From: Bacteroides faecichinchillae JCM 17102
Lineage (GTDB): Bacteria > Bacteroidota > Bacteroidia > Bacteroidales > Bacteroidaceae
Reading direction: 5' to 3'
DNA: 64,000 bases
NCBI RefSeq assembly: GCF_000614145.1
Contig: NZ_BAKK01000001.1
Coordinates: forward strand, 62,001 to 126,000
The notes beneath the pieces are model-generated. The model searched no databases and was not told the DNA's origin. It was given only the letters and a program-made list of their open reading frames with translations. Below, in pieces: positions 29,487 to 38,304 of the stretch (positions within the stretch are counted from its first letter, which is position 1; every line of letters starts with the position of its first letter). The position numbers and the translations under genes were made by a program.

Positions 29487-31402
29487 AAAGAATGACATAT
29501 TATAATGGCAAATTGCTAATGATATTTGTATATATCATTGGTTTGCTGACTGCCTGTGATTCGTCGGAGCGCATTGAGGTATTAAGAAATGATATACATC
29601 CGTCTCGTCATATATTGGTTCCTTTGGCTCCGACCTTCTCGGTTGAAGTGGCTGGAGATACGTTGTATCATCAATATTTGCATGTGTTTAAAGGAAAGGA
29701 TTTTCCATTAATGGGTCTTTTGTATGTGGATGGTAAAGGATATCGTTTCATGGGAGGAGACTCATTGCGTATCCGGGCTCTAGCTCCTTTGGCAGGAGAT
29801 AGCTGTGGATGGAAAGGTAAATATTTCTTTTTGCGTCCGGAAGAAGGTTGGAATAAGATGGGATATGATGATAGCAAGTGGCAGGAAGGGAGTGCTGCTT
29901 TTGGAACTGAAGGACTTTGGTATACTACGAATACTATTTGGAGTGCTGAAAATATTTACCTTCGTAGGCATGTAACCTTAAATAAAGAGGCGTTGGACAA
30001 CCACAAATTGTATATTCGATTTCTATGCGATGATATTGTCACTATTTTCTGCAATGGTGATGAAGTGGTACATTCCAACTATACAAACAAGTCAGTTGGG
30101 TGTAGGCAACTACCTGATACGATTGTAGATAAAATAAAAGAAGGAGATAATTTGCTTGCTGCTCATTGTTATAATATTTCAAGTAATGCGTTACTGGATT
30201 ATGGATTGTATATAGAGAATAAGGAGTATATAGATGTTGATACTGCATTCTTTAAATCTGTAGATATACAGGCAACTCAAACACATTATTCTTTTCAATG
30301 TGGGGATGTGGAGCTTCAACTTAGTTTTGTTGCACCTTCCTTATTACAGGATCAGGAGTATATGGGATGTCCGGTGGGATTTCTTTCTTATCGGATAGTG
30401 TCTACGGATGGTCAGCAACATGATGTTGATATTTCGTTCGATATGGATATGGAATGGATGTTTGATCGAGTGAAAATAAAAGAGTCTGTAGAAAAAGATT
30501 GGAGAATAATACAGGGAGACAGTCTGTATGTGGCGGTAAAAGCGGAAGATGTACAGTCTGTATGTAAGGATGGTCGTATTATCCTGACACAGAAGAATAT
30601 GATGCGTAAAGGTGCGGATAGTGGTGTAGTGCTTTTGGGATATGAGGAAGGAGAGGTTTTACAATATTTTGGTGAGAATTTGCCTTATTATTGGCAGAGA
30701 AATAAAAATGCGAATATAAAAGAGGTCTTGAGGAATATAGGGGACAATTATCAGACATTGCAAAGGAAGTGTGATGAAACAGATATGTATTACTCGCAGA
30801 AGTTATCTCTGGAAAAGGGTAAAATAAAGGCTGAGAAGATGTTTCCATATTACCGAAACTTTCTTGCGACTCGTAGACTTTCGGTAGCTCCGGATGGTGA
30901 ATTGTTATGCTATAGTAATATAGTGGGTAGAGTAAGAGATGCTTTTGATAGTTTTCCTTATCTGATGTTTTATGAACGTATGGATTGGATGAAAGGCACA
31001 TTGAAACCTGTTTTTGATTTTTGTGAGAATGGTCATTGGGTTAAGCAATTTCCTCCTTTTGATATTGGATTCTTTCCGATTGCTATTCATCAGGAGAGTG
31101 TCAATGATTATGGAATCGAAATGGCAGCCAATATGTTGATGATGACTTTGGCTATAGTGAAGACGGATGGAGCTTTTGATTATGCGGAGAAACATTGGAG
31201 ACATATATATCAATGGGGAAATTATTTGGAAAAAATGGTGAAGAAACAGCAAGAACTTATGGCTGAGCAACGGAAAGATTCCGTTAAACAGCAAGAAACT
31301 TCTGCAGTGAAACAGATACCTGCAGCACATAAAGAAGAAGTTAAGGCTATTTTAGGTTTAAAAGCGTATCAGGAACTGATAGAATTACAAAAGCAACGAT
31401 GA
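29477..31402 (+). CDS. DUF4965 (glutaminase A-like) lipoprotein, C-terminally short
   Basis: 641 residues with lipobox (GLLTAC, Cys near 27). It follows the three-part plan of DUF4964/DUF5127/DUF4965 proteins: HILVPLAPTFSVEVAGD and LLYVDGKGYRFMGGD at the front, FQCGDVELQLSFVAPSLL in the middle, then PDGELLCYSNIVGRVRDAF, FDFCENGHWVKQFPPFDIG and YAEKHWRHIYQWGNYL. Typical members are longer and continue past the WADYL helix; here a Lys/Gln-rich tail replaces that part. Overlaps its neighbours at both ends (10 bases upstream, ATGA downstream). Substrate unknown; family resemblance to fungal glutaminase A is only distant. Confidence 0.8.
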   Translation: MEIKRMTYYNGKLLMIFVYIIGLLTACDSSERIEVLRNDIHPSRHILVPLAPTFSVEVAGDTLYHQYLHVFKGKDFPLMGLLYVDGKGYRFMGGDSLRIRALAPLAGDSCGWKGKYFFLRPEEGWNKMGYDDSKWQEGSAAFGTEGLWYTTNTIWSAENIYLRRHVTLNKEALDNHKLYIRFLCDDIVTIFCNGDEVVHSNYTNKSVGCRQLPDTIVDKIKEGDNLLAAHCYNISSNALLDYGLYIENKEYIDVDTAFFKSVDIQATQTHYSFQCGDVELQLSFVAPSLLQDQEYMGCPVGFLSYRIVSTDGQQHDVDISFDMDMEWMFDRVKIKESVEKDWRIIQGDSLYVAVKAEDVQSVCKDGRIILTQKNMMRKGADSGVVLLGYEEGEVLQYFGENLPYYWQRNKNANIKEVLRNIGDNYQTLQRKCDETDMYYSQKLSLEKGKIKAEKMFPYYRNFLATRRLSVAPDGELLCYSNIVGRVRDAFDSFPYLMFYERMDWMKGTLKPVFDFCENGHWVKQFPPFDIGFFPIAIHQESVNDYGIEMAANMLMMTLAIVKTDGAFDYAEKHWRHIYQWGNYLEKMVKKQQELMAEQRKDSVKQQETSAVKQIPAAHKEEVKAILGLKAYQELIELQKQR

Positions 31403-32283
31403 ATATAGGAATGAATCGCATAAGGAAGTGGCTAAATACTGTCCTGAATATTGTATTCTGGGGGATTTGTTCTTGTGTTATATTGTTTCTGCTTCAACTT
31501 TTTTGTTTTGCATCCTTCAAGATTCCTTCGGATTCAATGGAGCCTACTTTGCTGGATGGTGATTATATTCTAGTAAATAAGTTGGTGCATGGAGCACGGT
31601 TATTTGATGTGTCTGCTGCATTGAGAAATGAGGAGGTACCAATTTACCGGCTTCCGGGTTTTGGAGATTTGAAGCGTAATGATGTGATAGTCTTTAACTT
31701 CCCTTACCGGAAAGAATGGAGTTGCATTCGAATGGACATCATGCGTTTTTTTGTGAAGCGTTGCATTGCACTTCCCGGAGATACACTAGAAATAAGAAAC
31801 GGACTGTATGCAATACGTGGTTGTAATGAGATATTGGGAAATAGAGAGGCTCAAATCGAGCTTGCCGATTTGGAGAATCCCGAGGAATGGGGAATTGTGA
31901 CAAAGACTTTCCCTAATGACAAGCATCTGGACTGGAATATCCGGGAATTTGGGCCATTGCCCATTCCTAAAAGAGGACAATCTGTATTACTTAATGATAC
32001 TAGTTATCTTCTGTATAGGCAATTGATTGGCTGGGAACAGAAGAAAAAGTTGCGTCTCAAGAATGGGAACGTTTTATTGGGTGATAGTGTAGTACATCAA
32101 TATCGGTTTATGAAGAACTATTATTTTGTATCCGGTGATAAGATGGCTAACTCTAAGGATTCTCGTTATTGGGGGATGCTACCGGAAGAGTATATTGTCG
32201 GAAAAGTGACTCGTATTTGGTACTCGAAGAATAAGAATACAGATAAAACGCGTTGGGAGCGGATAATGAAGAGGATTGAATAA
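31399..32283 (+). CDS. Signal peptidase I family (S26), divergent
   Basis: 294 residues. One N-terminal membrane helix (about 17-36), catalytic Ser46 in PSDSMEPTL and Lys120 in VKRCIALPGD. The later box is SGDKMANSKDSRYWG instead of the usual GDNRxNSxDSR. It is translationally coupled (ATGA) to the DUF4965 gene, so it is a locus-specific copy rather than the housekeeping enzyme. Likely processes secreted proteins of this locus, perhaps the NVEALA peptides; that is inference. Confidence 0.88.
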   Translation: MNIGMNRIRKWLNTVLNIVFWGICSCVILFLLQLFCFASFKIPSDSMEPTLLDGDYILVNKLVHGARLFDVSAALRNEEVPIYRLPGFGDLKRNDVIVFNFPYRKEWSCIRMDIMRFFVKRCIALPGDTLEIRNGLYAIRGCNEILGNREAQIELADLENPEEWGIVTKTFPNDKHLDWNIREFGPLPIPKRGQSVLLNDTSYLLYRQLIGWEQKKKLRLKNGNVLLGDSVVHQYRFMKNYYFVSGDKMANSKDSRYWGMLPEEYIVGKVTRIWYSKNKNTDKTRWERIMKRIE

Positions 32284-32332
32284 AAAAATACAGATATAGC
32301 TAGGTAAACTATTTGTCTACATAAGGAAAGAA

Positions 32333-32412
32333 TAAGAAAAGGGTGTTTTCGGTTGCCGCTGTTGGGGGAAAATGGAACAGAAGTATCTGGTTATGCTCTT
32401 TTCTTTTTATAG
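32333..32412 (+). repeat. Conserved hairpin element, copy 2
   Basis: AAGAAAAG (32334-32341) pairs with CTTTTCTT (32398-32405). The loop GGTTGCC...TGTTGGGGG...ATGGAACAG matches copy 1 and copy 3. Lies just after the signal peptidase gene and probably ends that operon. Confidence 0.6.
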
Positions 32413-32471
32413 AAACTTTTCTATGTTATCTCCGAAATATCGAGTATATTATTTTTTTTATATTAATTGAT

Positions 32472-32479
32472 TATCTTTG
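32472..32479 (+). promoter_or_regulatory. -7 box before the frameshifted propeller gene
   Basis: TATCTTTG, perfect, 114 bases before ATG 32593. No TGGTC repeat precedes it, so this gene seems outside the regulon. Confidence 0.5.
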
Positions 32480-32592
32480 TAGGGATAAAATTAATAATTT
32501 TCTATCTACTCATTGGGAAGAGATAACTAAGTTAAATAGAGCTTTCTTTATAATGATTTATCGATTAATATTCAGTTATAAAGTTTAATACT

Positions 32593-33587
32593 ATGTGTAA
32601 GAATGATGTCGTTATTGTGAGTTTTATATTTTTTTTATTCTGTTCTTGTTCCAAAGATAAAGAAATACCAAGAATAAATCAGTATTCGCAAGTGTTAAAT
32701 GATGAGCTTTTGACTACAATGCCAGGTGATTTACTCTTAGTAGATAACTATTTAGTTTGGTCTGATCCCTTTTCTCATAATCATTTCTTGCATGTACATA
32801 GTGCTTCGACAGGTAAGGAATTGGGAGTAATGGGAAAAGTAGGGAAAGGACCTAAGGAATTTGTTACACCTATGATTAATAGATATTGTGTAGATAATAA
32901 AATTTTTGCTGTAGATGCCAATGGGAAAACAGTGGGATTTTATCTATTGATAGCTTAATAAATGGACAAGAACCGTTTTGCGAAGTATCGGATACTGAAC
33001 GGGAATTGAAAATGGAAAAAATGGATCATGGAATGTATATCGAAACTACAAAAAATGGCTCAGAGACATATTTTCGATCAGTCATAGATGGTCATGAGTC
33101 ATTTTGGGGTGTTTATCCTATCCCTAAGATAAAGAAGCATATAGGTACATATGAATTTTATGATTCGACGAGAGGGCTGTTTGTAGTTACTTCTTTTAGA
33201 TTTCCATATTTAGCTTTATATAAAAGAGAAAATTCAGTCTTTACTTTGCTGTGGGAACGCAAAGCAGATCAGAAAAATTATATTATAACGGATGATGATA
33301 TTATTTTTGATAGAAAAATAAAAGGAGCGAGTGATGTTTGTATGAGTAAAGATTATATCATAACTCTAGAACGTGACCGGGAAAAGGATCCGGTGGATGA
33401 ATCTATAGTGAGACGTGATATAAGTAAGTTTCCTCATACTGTGTTTTTATATGATTATACAGGTAACTTATTGAAAATCGTGGATGTGGGAATGCCTATT
33501 ATGCGTATAGTTGCTGGTAGTAATAGTAATACATTATATATGATAGGTGGAAATCCCGATTATGTGTTAGCTAAATGTGAATTATGA
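32593..33587 (+). pseudogene. Six-bladed beta-propeller lipoprotein, frameshifted
   Basis: Lipobox FLFCSC, then TTMPGDLLLVDNYLVWSDPF and LHVHSASTGKELGVMGKVGK, typical of TolB-like propellers. Near 32938-32942 one base has been lost (GGATTTTATC): the first frame stops at 32956, while the next frame reads LSIDSLINGQEPFCEVSDTE and continues to 33587 with TVFLYDYTGNLLKIVDVGMP. Expected intact length about 331 residues. As it stands only the first blade or two would be made. Confidence 0.82.
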
Positions 33588-33611
33588 TGAGTAAATTAGC
33601 AGTTATAATGC

Positions 33612-33685
33612 TTTTGGATTGTAGCCTTAGATAAAGATTGAATAAATGGAACAGTAATATCAGGCTAAGTTCTTTTCTTTTTATA
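33612..33685 (+). repeat. Conserved hairpin element, copy 3
   Basis: ATGGAACAGTAATATCAGG...CTTTTCTTTTTATAG matches the right half of copy 2. The left stem arm is not preserved. Follows the frameshifted propeller gene by 25 bases. Confidence 0.45.
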
Positions 33686-33799
33686 GAGGGGGTATAAGCA
33701 TGAGTATAATTTGTCAGACGAAAGGGGGATATTCTATCAAAGACTCATTTGAATTATAGTGGAGCTAAATGTAAATCAGTCCAATTATAATTAGAAATA

Positions 33800-33893
33800 C
33801 CATGATCAAAAGGGCATTTACGAATAAAAATATTCTTGGTCCGAAATAGTCAGCCAAATTTTTTTGTAATTCAGTTTTAATAGCCTACTTTCG
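33800..33893 (+). promoter_or_regulatory. Copy E of the TGGTC promoter element
   Basis: TGGTC at 33837-33841, TAGTC at 33847-33851, -33 TTTG at 33863-33866, 19 bases, -7 TACTTTCG at 33886-33893. Heads the Trx-DUF1573 and O-antigen-ligase-like genes. Confidence 0.8.
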
Positions 33894-34066
33894 TCACCGA
33901 TAAAAATATAGGGATTGTTGAGGTTTGAATCTTGAAAAGAGATGGAACTAATATGGGATCGTATTTAGGAGATCATTGCTATTAATGAACTGGGAAATGT
34001 GGTTGTTTGTAATAGAGATAAACAAGAGGGATTAATAGTAATGAACTGAAAATGCATTTAATGATA

Positions 34067-34942
34067 ATGAAACAAATGATGAAATATAGTATTCTATTAT
34101 TGTTATTCTTTTTATTCTCTTGTAGTGATAGTAAAAAGAAAAATATAGCATCCATATTGAAGGAATGGGAACATAAGGAAATTTTGTTTCCCTGTAATCC
34201 GATATTCTCAATACAAGGAAAAGATACGGTTGCTTATCCGATGGGAGGTGAATATAAAATATTCTCTTATGTCGATTCAATGGGATGTATCAGCTGTAAG
34301 TTAAAATTGGATGAATGGCAGAAATTTATAACCGATGTTGATTCTTTATGTCCTAATACTGTACAGTTTTTATTTTACTTTAATCCCAAAAAACGAAGAG
34401 AGATTTGTCGGATTTTGCAATTTGATAAGTTTAAATATCCGGTTTGTATAGATGAAAAGGATTCTATTAATAAATTAAATCATTTTTCTTCGGAAACAAT
34501 GTTTCAGACTTTTTTGTTAGATAAGGAGAATAAAGTGATTGCTGTTGGTAATCCGATACATAATTCAAAAGTGAAAGAGCTTTACTTAAGTGTCATTTTA
34601 GGTAAGGAATATTCTAATAAGTCAGATAACCAGCCGCAGACAACTGCTACTTTATCTGAGACTCAATTGAAACTTGGAGAATTTCCATGGAAAGAGAAAC
34701 AAAGACAGGATATTCTGATCACAAATACAGGAGATAATCCCTTAGTAATAAATGAAGTGGTTACGTCTTGTGGATGTACAACAGTGGAATATGATAAACA
34801 GCCTGTTTTGTCTGGTAAATCGATACCAATTAAAGTATACTATCAAGCGGGATATCCGGAACATTTTAATAAAACAATTACGGTGCACTGTAATGCGAAG
34901 AATGCTCCATTTATGATAAAGATTAGCGGTGACGCTAAATAA
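34067..34942 (+). CDS. Thioredoxin-like DUF1573 lipoprotein
   Basis: 291 residues from ATG 34067; ATGs at 34052, 34076 and 34079 are also possible. Lipobox FLFSC. The N-terminal half resembles a thioredoxin-like fold with CISC (SMGCISCKLKLDEW) and a later KYPVCIDEKDS strand. The C-terminal half is DUF1573 (LGEFPWKEKQRQDILITNTG, then NEVVTSCGCTTVEYDKQPV). DUF1573 is an Ig-like domain of unknown role, common in Bacteroidetes envelope proteins. The CxxC suggests thiol chemistry on periplasmic partners, possibly the Cys-containing NVEALA peptides (inference). Confidence 0.85.
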   Translation: MKQMMKYSILLLLFFLFSCSDSKKKNIASILKEWEHKEILFPCNPIFSIQGKDTVAYPMGGEYKIFSYVDSMGCISCKLKLDEWQKFITDVDSLCPNTVQFLFYFNPKKRREICRILQFDKFKYPVCIDEKDSINKLNHFSSETMFQTFLLDKENKVIAVGNPIHNSKVKELYLSVILGKEYSNKSDNQPQTTATLSETQLKLGEFPWKEKQRQDILITNTGDNPLVINEVVTSCGCTTVEYDKQPVLSGKSIPIKVYYQAGYPEHFNKTITVHCNAKNAPFMIKISGDAK

Positions 34943-34998
34943 AATAGTAAGCTTACATGATATTATAGGAAAACAACCATAAACCTTAGCTATAGATT

Positions 34999-36681
34999 AT
35001 GAAAGAGAGAATATATTATGTGAATACTAGTTGGATTAAATTGAGAGTCATTGTTAGTCTAATAGTATTCGTAGGAGTGATCTCATTTCTGGGAGTAGTC
35101 TTAATTTCTCCAGATCATTTTGATACGGGAGAAATGGCATATCAGAAAATGTGGCTTAGTCGAATGGCTGTTGTGTTTGCGGTATGTTCTCTTTTTTCTC
35201 TCAGTATTAATGATAAAAAAGAAGATCGATTTTATCATTCAGTTATTTGGAGTCTTATTTTATTAGGAGGTGTTGAGGCTATATGGGGGTTGGGGCAGAT
35301 ATATGGGCAAGTGGCGTCTCACCATTCATTATTTGCATTGACAGGGTCCTTTTATAACCCGGGCCCTTATTCCGGTTATTTAGCAATGGTGTTTCCTGTT
35401 TGTATAGGTGAATGGCTATTGTTGAAAGATAAGGCTAACCGAGACAGGATGGAACAAGGGAAATATTATATAAGTTTAGGTGTAATCTTATTGATTCTCT
35501 GTGTTTTGCCTGCGGGCATGAGTCGTTCCGCATGGTTGGCAACTGCAGTTTCCGGATTATGGGTATATGGAGTACATTATTCATGGGGGATTCGTTTGAG
35601 AAAAGTAGTAAAAAAAGATAAAAAAAAGGTGTTTCTGGTTGCTGCCATTGGGCTAGTAGTAGTGTCAGCCTCCGGTTTTGCTCTTTTCTTTTTAAAAGCT
35701 GATTCGGCTAGTGGACGCTTATTGATGTGGAAGGTTACTAGTATGGCTATTACCGAGAGACCATTAACTGGATATGGCTCGGATGGATTTGTTCATGCAT
35801 ATGGAATAGCTCAGGAAAAATATTTTGCCAATGCAAATTACTCGGAAACTGAAGAGTGGGTAGCAGGGAGTCCGGAATATGCTTTTAATGAGTATTTGCA
35901 GGGTGCCGTTGAACATGGTATTCCTTTTTTATTGGCAATGTTATCGATAATAGGCTTTAGTCTTTGGAAAGGTGTTACTGAAAAACGTTTCAGTACTTGT
36001 GGAGGTGTGATTTCTGTTTTAATATTCGCATGTTTTTCTTACCCTATGCAAATTCCCGGTTTTGCAGTGGCGTTTTATTTTCTGTTAGCAGCTTGTATTG
36101 TGGGGCGTTCGCGCTTCTATATGCTATTATTTACTGTAATGATTACGTTATGGGGGATTTTTTATTGGAATCATAATTGGTATGATGCTTGTAAAAGATG
36201 GTCTAGCTGCAAGATGCTTTATAAAATAGGCGCATATCAGGCTGCAAAAGAGGGTTATGAGTCATTATATTCGGAGTTAAATAGTAATGGTGCTTTCCTT
36301 TTTGAATATGGGCATTGTTTGCATAAGTTGAAAGATTACGAAAGTTCGACAAAAATACTTGAAAAAGCAATTGTGCATTGTAATGATCCGATGGTTCTAA
36401 ATATAATAGGTAAAAACTACCAGGCTGAAGGGGAATATGGAAAGGCAGAAGGATGGCTGATACGTTCCACACATCGGCTACCCAACCGGATTTATCCTTA
36501 TTATTTGTTGGCTAAACTTTATGCAGAGCCGGGATACAGGCAACCGGAAAAACTGAAACGTACGGCGGAAATAGTGCTGACGAAGGAGCCTAAAGTTCAG
36601 TCTACAGCAGTGAAGGAGATGCGGGAAGAGGTTAAGACACTGGTAGTTTCACTGAATGGTAATGGGAGCGGTAGTAATTAA
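34999..36681 (+). CDS. O-antigen-ligase-like membrane protein with C-terminal TPR
   Basis: 560 residues. About ten to twelve membrane helices with the Wzy_C/O-antigen ligase signature region (ALTGSFYNPGPYSGYLAMVF, RSAWLATAVSGLWVYG, and the long loop with TERPLTGYGSDGFVHAYG). From about residue 395 a soluble TPR-like region follows (AAKEGYESLYSELNSNGAFL, DYESSTKILEKAI, AEGEYGKAEGWLIRST). Ligases of this fold move glycans onto lipid or protein acceptors. It is downstream of the Trx-DUF1573 gene by 56 bases and shares its promoter, so it may modify a protein or peptide product of this locus rather than LPS. Confidence 0.85.
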   Translation: MKERIYYVNTSWIKLRVIVSLIVFVGVISFLGVVLISPDHFDTGEMAYQKMWLSRMAVVFAVCSLFSLSINDKKEDRFYHSVIWSLILLGGVEAIWGLGQIYGQVASHHSLFALTGSFYNPGPYSGYLAMVFPVCIGEWLLLKDKANRDRMEQGKYYISLGVILLILCVLPAGMSRSAWLATAVSGLWVYGVHYSWGIRLRKVVKKDKKKVFLVAAIGLVVVSASGFALFFLKADSASGRLLMWKVTSMAITERPLTGYGSDGFVHAYGIAQEKYFANANYSETEEWVAGSPEYAFNEYLQGAVEHGIPFLLAMLSIIGFSLWKGVTEKRFSTCGGVISVLIFACFSYPMQIPGFAVAFYFLLAACIVGRSRFYMLLFTVMITLWGIFYWNHNWYDACKRWSSCKMLYKIGAYQAAKEGYESLYSELNSNGAFLFEYGHCLHKLKDYESSTKILEKAIVHCNDPMVLNIIGKNYQAEGEYGKAEGWLIRSTHRLPNRIYPYYLLAKLYAEPGYRQPEKLKRTAEIVLTKEPKVQSTAVKEMREEVKTLVVSLNGNGSGSN

Positions 36682-36726
36682 GTTTTTTTCCCTCAATATT
36701 ATCTTCCGAGATGATTCAGATAGATG

Positions 36727-36965
36727 AATGATCTTATCGTAATAAATCATAAAAATCTGAATCTATATAATGATGGTTCGGAAGAAGGAAATGTCTTATG
36801 TATATTTGATATAGATGGTAGTTTTAAGTAACAGATTACGTTAGATCAAAATGTAAGCTCAATTGCTATTGATAAAGTTGGGACTCATGTTGCATAAAAG
36901 AGAAGAATGATGGGACTATACTTTATCGTTATAAGTTGAACGGAATTTTAGATAATATAAAATAG
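36727..36965 (+). pseudogene. Remnant of a beta-propeller lipoprotein (C-terminal part)
   Basis: Reads LIVINHKNLNLYNDGSEEGN and VLCIFDIDGSFK, stop, then QITLDQNVSSIAIDKVGTHV, and after a frame change KNDGTILYRYKLNGILDNIK. This is the final blade pattern of the TolB-like propellers nearby. No start or signal remains. Confidence 0.5.
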
Positions 36966-37104
36966 ATAAGTGAAGCTAACAGGATTTTGATAATAATTTA
37001 ATAAACTAGAAAAATAAAGAAACCTTATTCGGTGGAAGAGCTATATAAAGATGTTTGATTATAAAGAGACTAAATGTTATTATGTCTTATGTTGATAAAA
37101 TAAA

Positions 37105-37198
37105 TAGTCATCAAAGTAGTCTTTTTAGAAAAAAACACCTTTGGTCCGAAATGGTCAGCCAAAATCCTTTGTGATTCCGCATTTATCGCCTACTTTCA
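37105..37198 (+). promoter_or_regulatory. Copy F of the TGGTC promoter element
   Basis: TGGTC at 37142-37146 and 37152-37156, -33 TTTG at 37168-37171, 19 bases, -7 TACTTTCA at 37191-37198. Nearly identical to copy E and followed by a broken copy of the same gene. Confidence 0.8.
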
Positions 37199-37259
37199 TC
37201 GACGAAATGATACAGAAATCATAAGAATCTGAATCTATAAGAAGAGGAGGAGAATAAAA

Positions 37260-37460
37260 ATATATAGGACAGTGACGAAACAAATGATGAATATATATTA
37301 TGTTATTCCTTTTATTCTCTTACAGAGAAAGTGGAAGGGAGAATAAGCAGCTATATTGAAAGAATGTTAGTATTGGGAAATATTGTTTTTTAATAATCCA
37401 ATATATTCAATAAAAGAAATACGGTTACTTGTCAAATGTGAGGTAAACTATCTTATTTTT
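37260..37460 (+). pseudogene. Remnant of the Trx-DUF1573 lipoprotein gene (5' part)
   Basis: The DNA aligns with the first 200 bases of the intact gene at 34067: AAACAAATGATGAA, then CTTTTTATTCTCTT-like signal sequence, ATATTGAA(A/G)GAATG, and ATATATTCAATA...ACGGTTACTT matching ATATTCTCAATA...ACGGTTGCTT. Many stops and indels. It shows that promoter plus gene were duplicated together (copies E and F). Confidence 0.65.
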
Positions 37461-37708
37461 TTAATGATCAGCTAATATTATGGTATTAGTATAAGCTGAA
37501 AGAGAATTATAATTATGTTAAAAAGGAACAAGGTGATGACTGTTTAATTTTGCTGAACCGCTTATCATCTGCTCCTAAACCCTGTAAAAAAGGAGGTATA
37601 GCGGAAAAAATAGTAATATTGAATATGGTAGCAAATATGTTTTGCTGTTCTGTTGAAAGGATAGATGCAGAATATTTAAAGTTTAATAAATAATTTTTAA
37701 ATGGAAAT

Positions 37709-37981
37709 ATGAAAAAGAATAAGGTTTTAATGCTTTTAACTGTTTTGTGTGCTCTGGTTTCTATTAGCATTAATGTTTGGAAAGGATCTAAAAATGATGA
37801 TTTTAGAGATGTTGTTTTAAATCAATTAGATGCATTGGCTAATGATGAAACAGGAGATCATATAACTTGTTATTGTGCTTTAGCGAGTGATAATAATTGT
37901 GCAGCAAATAATAATGGTTCCTCAAAGTGTGCAGGAGGAACAAATATTAAATGTTGGGAATACGATAGAAACTGTAACTAA
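37709..37981 (+). CDS. NVEALA family small secreted peptide, Cys-rich
   Basis: 90 residues. Signal-like helix (about 5-22), family motif as NQLDALANDETGD (about 38-50), then a tail of about 40 residues with six Cys (CYCALASDNNC, SSKCAGG, KCWEYDRNC). The Cys content suggests disulfides after export. It follows promoter copy F and the dead Trx-DUF1573 gene, and precedes a broken propeller gene, the same order as the unit at 25.2-26.5 kb. Confidence 0.85.
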   Translation: MKKNKVLMLLTVLCALVSISINVWKGSKNDDFRDVVLNQLDALANDETGDHITCYCALASDNNCAANNNGSSKCAGGTNIKCWEYDRNCN

Positions 37982-38304
37982 ACTAGTTATTAATGCGAAT
38001 TAGTAGTTGTTCTTGATTTCTAGTTGACAAATAAATAGATGGTGCGATAAAGTTTTTCTATTGTATATAGTAATACTTTAGGCGTAGATATTGAATATTT
38101 GTTTTATTATCCAGCTAGTAATTAAACGATAAGGGCGTTTGTATTACTTATAATACAGTTGTGGAATACACTACTGATTCGTATTATTAATTTATAGAGT
38201 AATTGAATAAGTAGAATGTTTTATATTTAGTTGACATATGTTTATTTGAGGCGACTTTAAAAGTGGTAGCTTTATACTAGTCCTGTTATTTAAAATATAT
38301 TATT
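37982..38304. other. Gene-free stretch
   Basis: AT-rich, many stops in all frames; no recognisable gene or TGGTC repeat. Confidence 0.5.

Noticed and set aside
30579..31330. Two long antisense frames inside the DUF4965 gene
   Set aside because: Shadows of the sense codons; composition not protein-like and no promoter.
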